A DNA stretch of 64,000 bases. Source: Haematospirillum sp. H4485 (lineage in GTDB: Bacteria; Pseudomonadota; Alphaproteobacteria; Rhodospirillales; Rhodospirillaceae). This document shows, piece after piece, positions 49,953 to 60,130 of this stretch. Both the position numbers and the translations under genes were made by a program. Location: the NCBI RefSeq assembly GCF_012102745.1, contig NZ_JAAVSY010000002.1, positions 124,001-188,000 of the forward strand, written 5' to 3'. Position 1 is the first letter of the stretch; every line of letters starts with the position of its first letter. A model generated the notes under the pieces. It saw only the letters and a list, made by a program, of their open reading frames with translations, searched no databases and was not told the origin of the DNA.

Positions 49953-51041
49953 GTGGCCGGCAACAGCTTCGGAACCATGTTCCGGTTCACGACATTCGGT
50001 GAAAGCCATGGGCCGGCCCTGGGATGTGTGGTGGATGGCGTTCTCCCCCGCATCCCTCTGTCCGAAGAGGACATCCAGACATGGATGGACAAGCGGAAAC
50101 CCGGCACAAGCCGTTTTGTAACCCAGCGGCGGGAGCCTGATACGGTCAAGATCCTGTCCGGCGTGTTCGACGGGCAGACAACCGGAACGCCCATCGGGCT
50201 TCTGGTGGAGAATGTCGACCAGCGCTCCCGCGATTATGGGGATATCGCCAACCAGTTCCGCCCCGGGCATGCTGACCTGACTTACCAGCTGAAGTATGGC
50301 ATCAGGGATTATCGCGGTGGCGGACGTTCATCGGCACGTGAAACCGCGATGCGGGTCGCTGCCGGTGCCATCGCCCGCCGGGTTCTGGACCACCTTGTCC
50401 CCCACGGGATTTCCATACGCGGTGCCATGGTACAAATGGGCCCTCACCGGATTGACCGCAACCGCTGGAACTGGAACACGGTGGGGCAAAATCCCTTCTT
50501 CTGCCCCGATGCTGTTGCGGCGGCAGAATGGGAAAGCAGGCTGGAAGAGGTCCGCAAGGCAGGTTCGTCCTGCGGTGCCATTATCGAGGTCATTGCCGAG
50601 AACGTTCCGGCCGGGCTGGGGGAACCCGTCTACGACAAGCTGGATGCCGACCTGGCCCGGGCCATGATGTCCATCAACGCGGTCAAGGGGGTGGAGATCG
50701 GCGACGGCTTTGCGGCAGCAGCCCTGTCAGGGGAAGACAATGCCGACGAGATGCGACAGACCGACAAGGGGGGCATCGCATTCCTGTCCAATCATGCCGG
50801 TGGCATTCTGGGCGGCATTTCCAGTGGTCAACCGATTGTCGTGCGTCTGGCCGTCAAGCCGACATCCTCCATCCTGACCCCCAGACGCAGCGTGGACCAG
50901 GACGGACAGGACATCACCATCCGCACAACCGGACGGCATGACCCCTGCGTCGGCATTCGCGCCGTTCCCGTGGCGGAAGCCATGGTGGCCGTTACGCTGG
51001 CCGATCACCTGCTGCGGCATCGCGGACAGTGCTGTTGGTGA
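49953..51041 (+). CDS. aroC: AroC, chorismate synthase
   Basis: This FMN-dependent enzyme makes chorismate from EPSP at the end of the shikimate pathway. The 362 aa protein has [21 protein letters not shown] (signature 1), [21 protein letters not shown] and the C-terminal [18 protein letters not shown]. The start is GTG, 5 bases after fabI, so they are probably cotranscribed. Confidence 0.96.
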   Translation: MAGNSFGTMFRFTTFGESHGPALGCVVDGVLPRIPLSEEDIQTWMDKRKPGTSRFVTQRREPDTVKILSGVFDGQTTGTPIGLLVENVDQRSRDYGDIANQFRPGHADLTYQLKYGIRDYRGGGRSSARETAMRVAAGAIARRVLDHLVPHGISIRGAMVQMGPHRIDRNRWNWNTVGQNPFFCPDAVAAAEWESRLEEVRKAGSSCGAIIEVIAENVPAGLGEPVYDKLDADLARAMMSINAVKGVEIGDGFAAAALSGEDNADEMRQTDKGGIAFLSNHAGGILGGISSGQPIVVRLAVKPTSSILTPRRSVDQDGQDITIRTTGRHDPCVGIRAVPVAEAMVAVTLADHLLRHRGQCCW

Positions 51042-51080
51042 AGGCCGGGGCATGGAACAGCAAGGATACTGGCCCGTAGG

Positions 51081-52097
51081 CTAGCGGGCGTCTGCCCTTT
51101 CCTTGCCCCGACTGATCTTGCGCCAGCGGGCAACGTTGCGGTTATGCTCGTCCAGGGTCTCGGCAAAGACGTGCCCGCCCGTACCGTCAGCAACAAAGTA
51201 CAGGTCCTTTGTCTGTGCCGGCGCCAGAACGGCTGCTATGGATTCCCGCCCCGGGTTGGCAATGGGGCCAGCCGGAAGACCCGGACGGGTATAGGTATTC
51301 CACGGGTGATCCTGCTCCAGATCCTTGCGCAGCAGCGCCCTGTCCAGACTGCCGTCATCCGGGCTGAGACCATAGATGACCGTGGGATCTGACTGCAGGG
51401 GCATCCCCAGACGCAGACGGTTGATAAAAACCGCAGCAACCCGCGGGCGTTCCCCGGGAACAGCAGTTTCCTTCTCGACAACAGACGCCAGGATCAAGGC
51501 CTGCCGCCGGTCCTTCAGCGGAAGTCCCTCTACCCGCTGTGACCACAATGCCTCAAGGGTATCGCCCATCGCCCCCATCATACGACGCACCACCGCATCG
51601 CGGCTGTCCCCACGCATAACCTGCCATGTTTCCGGCAGCAGGGTGCCTTCTCCCGGAGAAACCGTCAGCTCTCCGTCCAGAACCGCCATATCACGCACAC
51701 GATGCAGCACTTCTGCGGTCGTCAAGCCTTCCGGAATGGTCAAGGGATAACGGACCATGCCCGTTCCGGCAGCCAGCTGATCAAGAACAGCCGCCATCGA
51801 TGCTCCGGCGGGAATGGCATACTCGCCGGCCTTCAACGACGCACTGCGCCCGTCGAGCCGGGCTGACAGCAGGAAGATCTCGGTATCCAGGCGCCCGGGC
51901 AACAACCCGGCTCCGTGCAGACGTTCCGCGATGCCAGCCAAACCCGATCCACGCGGAATCAGGACCACAACATCCTGCTCATGCAAGCCCGGCTCTTCGT
52001 AACGCTGGTGGACCCGGAAAGCAAAGATGCCCGCACAGACTACCAACACACCGGCACACAAAAAGAATAATTTCCCCAGAAACCGCACGACACCCAT
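51081..52097 (-). CDS. mltG: MltG, endolytic murein transglycosylase
   Basis: An inner-membrane lytic transglycosylase that cuts nascent glycan strands. The 338 aa protein has one N-terminal transmembrane segment (residues 6-27), a LysM-like region, and the YceG fold with the catalytic Glu in LILASVVEKETAVPGERP. NRLRLGMPLQSDPTVIYGL and NTYTRPGLPAGPIANPG are also typical. It follows fabF at the end of the fatty-acid cluster. Confidence 0.93.
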   Translation of the reverse strand: MGVVRFLGKLFFLCAGVLVVCAGIFAFRVHQRYEEPGLHEQDVVVLIPRGSGLAGIAERLHGAGLLPGRLDTEIFLLSARLDGRSASLKAGEYAIPAGASMAAVLDQLAAGTGMVRYPLTIPEGLTTAEVLHRVRDMAVLDGELTVSPGEGTLLPETWQVMRGDSRDAVVRRMMGAMGDTLEALWSQRVEGLPLKDRRQALILASVVEKETAVPGERPRVAAVFINRLRLGMPLQSDPTVIYGLSPDDGSLDRALLRKDLEQDHPWNTYTRPGLPAGPIANPGRESIAAVLAPAQTKDLYFVADGTGGHVFAETLDEHNRNVARWRKISRGKERADAR

Positions 52098-52132
52098 CCC
52101 GAAAGCCCAACCAACCTTATACCAGAATCAAA

Positions 52133-52162
52133 GAACCGCCGCAGCCCATGCCCCGGCGGTTC
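52133..52162 (-). terminator. Terminator downstream of fabF
   Basis: A perfect 9-bp stem GAACCGCCG / CGGCGGTTC with a 12-base loop lies in the 93-base gap between fabF and mltG. The minus strand continues TTTGATTC, a modest T-tract. It may attenuate read-through into mltG. Confidence 0.55.
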
Positions 52163-52190
52163 CTTCTTGTCAACGACCGGGAAACCCGGA

Positions 52191-53453
52191 TCAAACAGCC
52201 CCGATCACCAAGGAGGCATTGGTCCCGCCAAACCCGAAGGAGTTTGACATCGCCACCTTGATCGAACGTTGCTTGGCCTGATTGGGCACAAGGTCAACAT
52301 CACACCCATCCAGCGGATCATTCAGGTTCAATGTCGGCGGACAGACCTGATCCTGCAAGGCCCTGACGGTGTAAATTGCCTCAACGGCACCGGCAGCACC
52401 CAACAAGTGACCGATAGAGGATTTGGTCGACGACATGGACAGTGCCCGTGCCTGTTCGCCAAACAGACGTTTCACCGCCCCCAGCTCGATTTCATCGCCC
52501 AGCGGGGTCGATGTACCATGGGCATTGATATAATCCACACCCGAGACATCCAGGCGGGCATCACGCAGCGCATTGCGCATTGCGCGGAAAGCACCGTTTC
52601 CATCCTCGGCCGGAGCAGTAATGTGGTGGGCATCACCGGACATTCCGTACCCCAGAACCTCGGCATAAATCTTCGCACCGCGCCTGCGGGCGTGTTCATA
52701 CTCTTCCAGAACCAGAACCCCGGCCCCTTCACCCATCACAAAGCCGTCACGCCCCTTGTCCCAGGGACGGGATGCTGTTTCCGGCGTATCATTGTAACCA
52801 GTGGACAGGGCCCTGGCAGAGGCAAAACCGGCAATCCCCAAGCGGCAGACTGCGGCCTCGGCACCACCGGCAATCATGACATCGGCATCACCATACTTGA
52901 TGATACGGGATGCATCACCAATGGCATGGGCACCTGTTGAACAGGCCGTCACCACGGCATGGTTCGGTCCCCTGAATCCATAACGGATCGACACATGCCC
53001 GGAGACAAGGTTGATAAGAGAAGACGGAATAAAGAACGGACTGATCTTGCGCGGACCGCTGTTGGCAAGGGTCATGGCCGACTCTGAAATACTCGGCAAC
53101 CCGCCGATACCAGACCCGATAATCACCCCTGTCCGCTCGCGCTCTTCCTCGTCGGAAGGCATCCACCCGGAATCTTCGACAGCTTCGATTGCAGCTGCAA
53201 GCCCGTAGACGATAAAGTCGTCCATACGGCGCCGCTCCTTGGCTGCAGCCACCGCATCAGGGTCGAAGCGCCACGGATGGCTTTCCTCGACCGGCACCTG
53301 GCCGGCAATGCGGGCCGGCAGATCGCCAACGTCAAAACGCTCGATAGCCCGAACGCCCGACACGCCCTTCAGAATCTGCTCCCAGTTTCCCCGGACACCG
53401 CTACCCAGCGGGGTAACCATACCCAGCCCGGTAATGACCACTCGCCTCATCAC
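52191..53453 (-). CDS. fabF: FabF, 3-oxoacyl-[ACP] synthase II
   Basis: A condensing enzyme that elongates acyl-ACP with malonyl-ACP. The 420 aa protein has the active-site Cys in VTACSTGAHAIG and the catalytic His residues in NAHGTSTPLGD and SSIGHLLGAAGAVEA. The C-terminal NSFGFGGTNASLV is typical. It lies 108 bases downstream of acpP. Confidence 0.96.
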   Translation of the reverse strand: MMRRVVITGLGMVTPLGSGVRGNWEQILKGVSGVRAIERFDVGDLPARIAGQVPVEESHPWRFDPDAVAAAKERRRMDDFIVYGLAAAIEAVEDSGWMPSDEEERERTGVIIGSGIGGLPSISESAMTLANSGPRKISPFFIPSSLINLVSGHVSIRYGFRGPNHAVVTACSTGAHAIGDASRIIKYGDADVMIAGGAEAAVCRLGIAGFASARALSTGYNDTPETASRPWDKGRDGFVMGEGAGVLVLEEYEHARRRGAKIYAEVLGYGMSGDAHHITAPAEDGNGAFRAMRNALRDARLDVSGVDYINAHGTSTPLGDEIELGAVKRLFGEQARALSMSSTKSSIGHLLGAAGAVEAIYTVRALQDQVCPPTLNLNDPLDGCDVDLVPNQAKQRSIKVAMSNSFGFGGTNASLVIGAV

Positions 53454-53561
53454 ACACTGTTTCCGTTATTGTTCCTGAAAAACGGTAACAAATCCACAGG
53501 CCCCGGGTATGGTCCCACACCGTGGAAACCACCCCAAAGCCGGCAGACTTGTGCCGTAAAA

Positions 53562-53798
53562 TCAGGCCGCGTTGGCCTCGATGAAGGAAATGGCATCCTT
53601 CACAGTCTGGATCTTTTCGGCTGCATCATCAGGGATTTCGACGCCGAATTCTTCCTCGAATGCCATAACCAGCTCGACGGTATCCAAGCTGTCAGCACCC
53701 AGATCGTTGATGAAGCTGGCAGTTTCGGTCACCTTTTCGGCCTCTACGCTCAGCTGTTCGATCACAATCTTCTTCACGCGCTCGGCGACGTTGCTCAT
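53562..53798 (-). CDS. acpP: AcpP, acyl carrier protein
   Basis: A 78 aa acidic carrier. The phosphopantetheine Ser is in [19 protein letters not shown]. Start [10 protein letters not shown] gives the classic length; a longer reading upstream is unconserved. It sits between fabG and fabF, as in most Proteobacteria. Confidence 0.97.
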   Translation of the reverse strand: MSNVAERVKKIVIEQLSVEAEKVTETASFINDLGADSLDTVELVMAFEEEFGVEIPDDAAEKIQTVKDAISFIEANAA

Positions 53799-54015
53799 TC
53801 GTCTGTTCCTCGGTTTCAGTTTTTGGCTGCTTCGGGAATACAGGATCCGAAGCTGGCCCGATTTGAACTTAATAACGCATCCGGTCAAGTAAAATCCGGG
53901 CACCCGCCCCGATCTTCGTCACTATATCCGGCTGCAAGCGTTCTGACCTAACACAGGACAGAACACAATACCAGACTCACAGAACACCAATACAATGCCC
54001 TGACGGAAATCCCTG

Positions 54016-54753
54016 TCAGATCATGGCCATACCACCGTTGACATGCAGGGTCTGGCCCGTCACGTACCCCGCCTCGCGCGAGGCAAGGTAGACGACAGCC
54101 GCTGCAATATCATCTGCCGACCCCATATGACCAGCAGGAATACCCGCGTTCAGCTTTTCCTTATGGGCTTCGGGCAGGCCTTCCGTCATAGCGGTGGCGA
54201 TGAAGCCCGGGGCTACGCAGTTGACAGTAATCCCGCGTGAGGCAACCTCGGCCGCCAAGCTTTTCGACATCCCGATCAGGCCGGCTTTCGAAGCCGCATA
54301 GTTGCACTGCCCCGGGTTCCCGGTCACGCCGACAATCGAGGTCACAGAAACAATACGGCCAAAACGGCGCTTCATCATCCCCTTCAGGCAGGAACGGGCC
54401 AGCTGGAACGAGCTGGTCAGGTTGACACGCAGCACCGAATCCCAGTCTTCGTCCTTGAGACGCAGGGCCAGGTTGTCACGGGTCAGTCCGGCGTTGTTGA
54501 CCAGGATATCCACCTTGCCCATGACCGCTTCGGCAGCAGGTACCAAGGCGGCCACCGAATCCGGATCCGACAGGTTTGCCGACGTTACGAACGCCCGCTC
54601 TCCCAGCTCGGCCGCCACCTGTTCCAGCGCGTCACGGCGCGTTCCGGACAGGGCGACAACAGCCCCCCGGGCGTGCAGGGCACGGGCCACAGCCCCGCCA
54701 ATACCACCCGAGGCCCCGGTAATCAACGCACAGGCACCGCTCAGATCAAACAT
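54016..54753 (-). CDS. fabG: FabG, 3-oxoacyl-[ACP] reductase
   Basis: This NADPH-dependent short-chain dehydrogenase of fatty acid elongation is 245 aa. The cofactor motif is LITGASGGIGGAVA near residue 10, then VNNAGLTRDNL, and the catalytic Ser/Tyr/Lys are in VSVTSIVGVTGNPGQCNYAA and ASKAGLIGMSKSLA. The start at 54753 follows GGAAAAGGG; the further upstream reading is not conserved. Confidence 0.95.
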   Translation of the reverse strand: MFDLSGACALITGASGGIGGAVARALHARGAVVALSGTRRDALEQVAAELGERAFVTSANLSDPDSVAALVPAAEAVMGKVDILVNNAGLTRDNLALRLKDEDWDSVLRVNLTSSFQLARSCLKGMMKRRFGRIVSVTSIVGVTGNPGQCNYAASKAGLIGMSKSLAAEVASRGITVNCVAPGFIATAMTEGLPEAHKEKLNAGIPAGHMGSADDIAAAVVYLASREAGYVTGQTLHVNGGMAMI

Positions 54754-54805
54754 GGCACGGCCCTTTTCCTTGTCCGATTCCCCGGCGCAAAACCCGACAG
54801 ACGCA

Positions 54806-55753
54806 TCAGGCGAAAGATGTGGTGAAGAAAGCATCGATATCCTCCGGTGTGTTCAGGGCCTGCGCAGACATGTCGCGGTCAATACGCCGGGCCAGCCCCG
54901 TCAGGACCTTGCCGGCACCGCACTCAACCAGGTCCGTCACGCCCTGCTCTTTCATATACAAAACACTCTCGCGCCAGCGCACTGAACCGGTGACCTGCTC
55001 GACCAGAAGACGCCGGATTGTATCCGGGTCCTGCACAGCAGCCGCGGTCACATTGGCCACAACCGGCACCACAGGCGGTGCGATGGCAACAGACGCCAGA
55101 GCCTCGGCCATGGCATCAGCCGCAGGCTGCATCAGGGCGCAGTGGAAAGGCGCCGACACCGGCAACATGACCGGCCGCCTGGCGCCACGGCCCACAGCAA
55201 TCGCAATGGCCCGTTCAACTGCCGCACGGCTTCCCGATATCACGACCTGCCCTGGCGCATTGTCGTTGGCAGCCTGGCACACCCCCCCGTCACGGGCAGC
55301 CTCGGCAGCAATGGCGCGGGCTTCCTCAAGATCAAGACCCAGCAGGGCGGCCATGGCACCTTCCCCGACCGGAACCGCCTGTTGCATGGCCCGTCCCCGA
55401 ATCCGCAGTAGCCGGGCTGTATCCGTTATGCTCAGGGCGCCCGCTGCACACAGGGCCGCGTATTCGCCCAGGGAATGCCCGGCAACGAATGAAGCGGCCG
55501 TTGCCAGATCAAGGCCCCGGCTTTCCAGAATCCGGACAACCGCCATTGAGACGGCCATCAGAGCTGGCTGGGCATTTTCGGTCAGGGTCAGCGCGTCGCC
55601 CGGCCCATCGGCCATCAGGGCAGACAGATTCTGGCCCAGGGCGTCATCAACCTCCTGATAAACCGCCCGGGCAACCGGAAACGCATCCCCCAGCGCACAC
55701 CCCATACCAACGGCCTGTGACCCCTGGCCGGGAAAAACAAATGCACGTAACAT
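54806..55753 (-). CDS. fabD: FabD, malonyl-CoA:ACP transacylase
   Basis: This enzyme transfers malonyl from CoA to ACP. The 315 aa protein starts [16 protein letters not shown]. The catalytic Ser is in [16 protein letters not shown], and the His in [15 protein letters not shown]. First gene of the fab cluster, divergent from the ribosomal rpsF operon. Confidence 0.95.
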   Translation of the reverse strand: MLRAFVFPGQGSQAVGMGCALGDAFPVARAVYQEVDDALGQNLSALMADGPGDALTLTENAQPALMAVSMAVVRILESRGLDLATAASFVAGHSLGEYAALCAAGALSITDTARLLRIRGRAMQQAVPVGEGAMAALLGLDLEEARAIAAEAARDGGVCQAANDNAPGQVVISGSRAAVERAIAIAVGRGARRPVMLPVSAPFHCALMQPAADAMAEALASVAIAPPVVPVVANVTAAAVQDPDTIRRLLVEQVTGSVRWRESVLYMKEQGVTDLVECGAGKVLTGLARRIDRDMSAQALNTPEDIDAFFTTSFA

Positions 55754-56055
55754 CCGTAGTACTGACCTTTGTTCCGGACATGAATTTAAAGAACGCGGCG
55801 AAGGTGATGACCCTGGCCGCCGATGTCAAGTCATACCGTTATGCAGCATTCACCAAGCGGTGGAAAACAAACAGAAAGTGTTCACCCGTCCCCCGAATAC
55901 CCGGAAACAGCTGTCCGAACAGCCCGGTTTTGCTTGCCTGCCGGGCAAAATGGCGTATAGTGCCGCCCTTCGTTACTCCTTGCCGGATGGTCCGGCTATG
56001 CTCGCAGCCCCCAAGACACGGGGTGCGGGAAGAGAATCCAGAAGGGGTTTATATA
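55754..56055. other. Divergent intergenic region fabD / rpsF
   Basis: About 300 bases without a gene. It carries the rpsF promoter (55934-55961) and a ~90-base rpsF leader, and should also hold the fabD promoter on the other strand. The leader may bind S6:S18 for autoregulation, as known for some rpsF operons, but no matching structure was established. Confidence 0.45.
55934..55961 (+). promoter_or_regulatory. Candidate promoter of rpsF-rpsR-rplI
   Basis: TTGCCT, a 16-base spacer and TATAGT, ending about 95 bases before the rpsF start codon. Confidence 0.5.
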
Positions 56056-56523
56056 ATGCCTTTGTACGAAAGCGTGCTTATCGCCCGCCAGGATATCTCC
56101 ACCCAGCAGGTGGAAACCTTGGCCGATGAGCTTTCCGGCATTGTCACCGAACGCGGTGGCAAAATTGCCAAAAAAGAATTCTGGGGCCTGCGCAGCCTGG
56201 CTTACCGGGTCAACAAGAACCGCAAGGGTCACTACGTCCTGCTGCACATCGATGCACCGGCCGATGCTGTCCTGGAAATGGAACGCGTCATGCGTCTCAA
56301 TGAAGACGTGCTGCGCTACATGACCCTGCGCGTTGATGCCTTGGAGGAAGGTCCTTCGGCCATCCTGCAGCAGAAGGGAGAGCGCGAGCAGCGTGGCCCC
56401 CGTGGTCCGCGTGGCCCCCGTGAAGGCGGCTTCCGCAACGACCGTGGCCCGCGTGAAGACCGCGGCCCCCGTGAAGGCGGCTTCCGCAATGACCGCAACG
56501 ACCGTGCCGAGGGAGTCAACTGA
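56056..56523 (+). CDS. rpsF: Ribosomal protein bS6 with an Arg/Gly-rich tail
   Basis: This 30S platform protein is 155 aa. The conserved S6 fold (1-95) includes [40 protein letters not shown] and [19 protein letters not shown]. Beyond residue ~105 comes a repeated basic tail in which [10 protein letters not shown] occurs twice along with PRGPRGPRE. Such a tail is longer than in most S6 proteins and probably unstructured and RNA-binding. The stop overlaps the rpsR start. Confidence 0.94.
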   Translation: MPLYESVLIARQDISTQQVETLADELSGIVTERGGKIAKKEFWGLRSLAYRVNKNRKGHYVLLHIDAPADAVLEMERVMRLNEDVLRYMTLRVDALEEGPSAILQQKGEREQRGPRGPRGPREGGFRNDRGPREDRGPREGGFRNDRNDRAEGVN

Positions 56524-56756
56524 TGGCTGCGCCCCGTCGTCCGTTTTTCCGCCGCCGCAAGACCTGCCCCTTCTCGGGCAATGGTGCGCCGGTGATTGAC
56601 TACAAGGACATCAAGCTCCTGCAGCGCTACATTTCCGAGCGCGGCAAGATTGTTCCGTCCCGCATCACTGCGGTTTCGGCCAAGAAGCAGCGCGAGCTGG
56701 CCCGCGCCATCAAGCGCGCCCGCTTCATGGCCCTGCTGCCTTACGTCGTGAAGTAA
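56523..56756 (+). CDS. rpsR: Ribosomal protein bS18
   Basis: A 77 aa 30S protein that forms a heterodimer with S6. It shows [41 protein letters not shown] and [21 protein letters not shown]. Its ATG overlaps the rpsF stop (TGATG), which ties the two in equal amounts. Confidence 0.97.
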   Translation: MAAPRRPFFRRRKTCPFSGNGAPVIDYKDIKLLQRYISERGKIVPSRITAVSAKKQRELARAIKRARFMALLPYVVK

Positions 56757-56769
56757 GGGAGTACGGTCC

Positions 56770-57321
56770 ATGGAACTGATTCTGCTTGAACGCATCGAAA
56801 AACTTGGCCAGATGGGCGATGTTGTCCGGGTCAAGTCCGGATATGCCCGCAACTTCCTGCTGCCGCAGCGCAAGGCCCTGCGTGCCAACAAGGACAACAT
56901 GGCCTACTTCGAGCGCCAGCGCGCAGAGATCGAGGCTGTCAACCTGAAGCGTCGCGATGAAGCCGCAGCCGTTGCCGCAAAGATGGACGGCGTCCGCGTC
57001 GTCCTGATCCGTCAGGCATCTGAAGGCGGGCACCTTTATGGTTCCGTTGCCGCGCGTGATATCCAGGAAGCCCTGCGCGAAGCCGGCTACAAGGTCGAGC
57101 GTCGCCAGGTTGTCCTGAACACGCCGCTGAAGAGCTTGGGAAGCTATACGGTGCCTGTCAGCCTGCATCCGGAAGTATCGGTGGATGTGGCGGTTGTGAT
57201 TGCCCGTTCCGCTGCCGAGGCGGAAGAACAGCAGAAGGTCGCCAGCGAAGAGCAGGTTGTCCCGGCTGAAGAGATCTTCGAGGACAGCGTCCTGGAAGAA
57301 GGCGAAGAAACAGAGGCCTGA
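56770..57321 (+). CDS. rplI: Ribosomal protein bL9
   Basis: A 183 aa 50S protein with N-terminal [21 protein letters not shown] and [16 protein letters not shown] connecting helix and C-terminal domain follow ([21 protein letters not shown]). An acidic ~30-residue extension ends the protein. Third gene of the rpsF operon. Confidence 0.96.
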   Translation: MELILLERIEKLGQMGDVVRVKSGYARNFLLPQRKALRANKDNMAYFERQRAEIEAVNLKRRDEAAAVAAKMDGVRVVLIRQASEGGHLYGSVAARDIQEALREAGYKVERRQVVLNTPLKSLGSYTVPVSLHPEVSVDVAVVIARSAAEAEEQQKVASEEQVVPAEEIFEDSVLEEGEETEA

Positions 57322-57353
57322 GCCACCCGGCCCAAGCACCTGTTGCCATGAAA

Positions 57354-57380
57354 ACCGCCCCGGTCCGGGGCGGTTTTTTT
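57354..57380 (+). terminator. Intrinsic terminator after rplI
   Basis: A 9-bp stem ACCGCCCCG / CGGGGCGGT with a 3-base loop, preceded by A residues and followed by TTTTTT. Confidence 0.93.
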
Positions 57381-57488
57381 CATGCAACAACGTTACCCCA
57401 TCACGACTGACAGACACATATCCGGAACCGGAACGGAACCTGTGCGCACATCCCGCCAGACAGGTTCTGTTTTCGCCAAAGAAGAGCT

Positions 57489-57517
57489 TTGGCGCGGATG
57501 AAAAGCCGGTGTATTCT
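57489..57517 (+). promoter_or_regulatory. Candidate promoter of dnaB, possibly leaderless
   Basis: TTGGCG, a 17-base spacer and TATTCT end only 7 bases before the dnaB ATG at 57525. If used, transcription would start at or very near the start codon. Confidence 0.33.
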
Positions 57518-57524
57518 CTGCCCC

Positions 57525-59051
57525 ATGAACAGTTATTCCGCCTCGACCTCTGCACCGGACGCCCCGGACCGGGATTCCGTCCTTCGCGTGCCACCGCACA
57601 ATATCGAAGCCGAGCAGGCCCTGCTTGGCGCGATCTTCCAGTCCAACCGCGCCTATGAACGGGTCAGCGAATTCCTGACACCCGACCATTTCAGCAACGT
57701 CCTGCATGCGCGCATCTACGCAACATGCGGACGCCTGATCGAACAGGGGCACATTGCCAACCCGCTGACCCTGAAGGCATATCTGGAGCAGGACCCCCTT
57801 CTGCAGGACGCCGGTGGTCCACAGTACCTGGCGCAGCTGGCCAATGCCGTGGTCACCATTGTCAATGCGGCGGATTACGGGCGCCTGATCCATGATCTGG
57901 CATTGCGTCGGGAATTGATCGATCTGGGCCAGACCATGGTCAACGATGCGTTTGTGGTGGATTTCGAACGCACCGCCATGAATCAGATCGAAGGCGCGGA
58001 ACAGAAACTCTATGACTTGGCCACCACCGGCCATCAGGAGGGAGGATTCCAGGAATTCCGGCTGGCGCTCAACACGGCGGTCAGCATGGCAGAGGCCGCC
58101 CACCGCCGTGAGGGGCAGCTGTCCGGTGTTCCCACGGCCTTGGCCGACCTGGACAAGAAGCTGGGCGGGCTGCACCCGTCCGACCTTCTGATCCTGGCCG
58201 GGCGTCCGTCGATGGGGAAAACCGCCCTGGCCACCAACATCGCATTCAACGCCGCCCGCCTGTACAAGGAGCGCGTGGATGCCTCCGGCAACCGCGAGGT
58301 TGTTGACGGGGCCAAGGTTGCCTTCTTTTCGCTGGAAATGTCCGCCGAACAGCTGGCCACCCGGCTTCTGGCACAGGAAGCGGAGATCAGTTCCCACAAG
58401 ATCCGCACCGGGGAACTGTCGAAGGAAGATTTCAAGCGTATGGTGCAGATCAGCCAGGAACTGCACACCCTGCCCCTTTACATTGATGACACACCGGCGC
58501 TGTCGGTCTCGGCCGTGCGCACGCGCTGTCGGCGGCTGGCCCGCCAGCATGGCCTGGGCCTGGTGGTGATTGACTATCTGCAGCTTCTGTCCGGAACACC
58601 CGGGGTCCGCAGTGAAAACCGTGTGAACGAGGTTTCGGCCATCACCCGTGGCCTGAAGGCCTTGGCCAAGGAACTGAACGTGCCGGTCATTGCCCTGTCC
58701 CAGCTTTCCCGTGCGGTGGAACAGCGGGACGACAAACGGCCACAGCTGTCGGACCTGCGTGAATCAGGCTCTATCGAGCAAGATGCCGACGTAGTGATGT
58801 TCGTCTACCGCGAGGAATATTACCTGTCCCGTGCCGAACCGGCCCGGAAGGGTGATGAAAACGAAGACCGTTTCCAGGAACGCCACCGGGTATGGATGGA
58901 GCGATGCGAAAAAGCCCACAACGTGGCCGAAGTCATTGTTGCCAAGCAGCGTCACGGCCCCATCGGCACCGTGAACCTGTACTTCGACGGCAACTATACG
59001 AAATTCGGTAATTACATTGCCCCGGACCACCTGCCCCATGACCGTCATTGA
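57525..59051 (+). CDS. dnaB: DnaB, replicative DNA helicase
   Basis: A hexameric helicase at the replication fork. The 508 aa protein has the N-terminal primase-binding domain (VPPHNIEAEQALLGAIFQSN) and a RecA-like domain with Walker A LAGRPSMGKTALATN. Walker B is VVIDYLQLLSG, followed by LSQLSRAVEQRDDKRPQLSD and LRESGSIEQDADVVMFVYR. No intein is seen. ATG 57525 precedes a short variable N-terminus. Confidence 0.97.
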   Translation: MNSYSASTSAPDAPDRDSVLRVPPHNIEAEQALLGAIFQSNRAYERVSEFLTPDHFSNVLHARIYATCGRLIEQGHIANPLTLKAYLEQDPLLQDAGGPQYLAQLANAVVTIVNAADYGRLIHDLALRRELIDLGQTMVNDAFVVDFERTAMNQIEGAEQKLYDLATTGHQEGGFQEFRLALNTAVSMAEAAHRREGQLSGVPTALADLDKKLGGLHPSDLLILAGRPSMGKTALATNIAFNAARLYKERVDASGNREVVDGAKVAFFSLEMSAEQLATRLLAQEAEISSHKIRTGELSKEDFKRMVQISQELHTLPLYIDDTPALSVSAVRTRCRRLARQHGLGLVVIDYLQLLSGTPGVRSENRVNEVSAITRGLKALAKELNVPVIALSQLSRAVEQRDDKRPQLSDLRESGSIEQDADVVMFVYREEYYLSRAEPARKGDENEDRFQERHRVWMERCEKAHNVAEVIVAKQRHGPIGTVNLYFDGNYTKFGNYIAPDHLPHDRH

Positions 59052-60126
59052 ACAGGAGCGGATCCGCACCGGTGGCCTGCTGACCATCGATGTCGCTGCC
59101 GTGGTCCGGAACTGGGACACCATGCGCCGGCGCATGGGCAACGGGCGTGACTGCGGGGCCGTGGTCAAGGCAGACTGTTACGGCCTGGGTGCAACACAGA
59201 TTGCCCCTGCCCTTGCCCGCAGGGGATGCCGGGTGTTCTTTGTCGCCATGCCCGGTGAAGGGATCGCCCTGCGCCGGGTCTTGCCCGATCCGGATGTGGC
59301 CATTCATGTCCTGACCGGCCCCCTGGACGACGGAATCGAACTGACGGCTCACCACCTGACACCGGTTCTGAACACGCCTGAACAGCTGGCGGACTGGCAA
59401 ACGCATGCCCCCGGCAAGCCATTTACATTGCATGTGGATACCGGCATGAACCGGCTTGGCATGCCCTTGTCTGCTTTCATGGCCCTGCCTGACTCCTGCA
59501 CCCCGGCCGTTGTCATGTCACACCTGGCCTGTGCCGACGAGCCGGGGCACCCCCTCAATGCCCTGCAACAGGACCGTTTTGCCACCGCACGGGCACGGTT
59601 TCCGGGTGCGGTGGCGTCCTTGTCCAATTCGGCCGGCATGTTTCGCGGGGATGATTTCCTGTTCGACCTCGGGCGCCCGGGCATTGCCCTGTACGGGGGC
59701 AACCCGGTCCCCGGACAATCCAACCCGATGCACCCGGTGGTACGCCTCGACCTTCGGGTTCTCCAGGTCCGGGAAATTGACACTGCAGGAACGGTTGGCT
59801 ATGGTGCAACCCGCCCGGTAACCCCGGGTATGCGCCTGGCGATCGTGGCTGCCGGCTATGCCGACGGGCTGCTGCGCACCTTGGGAGACCAGGGGAGCGG
59901 GACGATACACGGGGCAAGGGTTCCGATCCTGGGGCGGGTTTCAATGGACCTGATCACGTTTGATATTTCGGCCCTCCCCGCCGGTTCTGTCCACCCCGGG
60001 GATTATGTGACCGTGCTGGACGCACACCACGGCATCGACAGCCTGGCCGCCGAAGCCGGCACGCTGGGCTATGAAATCTTGACCGGACTGTCCGGTCGCT
60101 ACACACGCACCTGGACCGGAAGCTGA
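59038..60126 (+). CDS. alr: Alr, alanine racemase
   Basis: This PLP enzyme makes D-alanine for peptidoglycan. It is about 362 aa. The PLP Lys is in AVVKADCYGLGA. TLHVDTGMNRLGMP is conserved, and the catalytic Tyr is in AGTVGYGATRPVTPG. GRVSMDLITFDIS is typical. The start overlaps the end of dnaB by 14 bases. Confidence 0.93.
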   Translation: MTVIEQERIRTGGLLTIDVAAVVRNWDTMRRRMGNGRDCGAVVKADCYGLGATQIAPALARRGCRVFFVAMPGEGIALRRVLPDPDVAIHVLTGPLDDGIELTAHHLTPVLNTPEQLADWQTHAPGKPFTLHVDTGMNRLGMPLSAFMALPDSCTPAVVMSHLACADEPGHPLNALQQDRFATARARFPGAVASLSNSAGMFRGDDFLFDLGRPGIALYGGNPVPGQSNPMHPVVRLDLRVLQVREIDTAGTVGYGATRPVTPGMRLAIVAAGYADGLLRTLGDQGSGTIHGARVPILGRVSMDLITFDISALPAGSVHPGDYVTVLDAHHGIDSLAAEAGTLGYEILTGLSGRYTRTWTGS

Positions 60127-60130
60127 CCTG

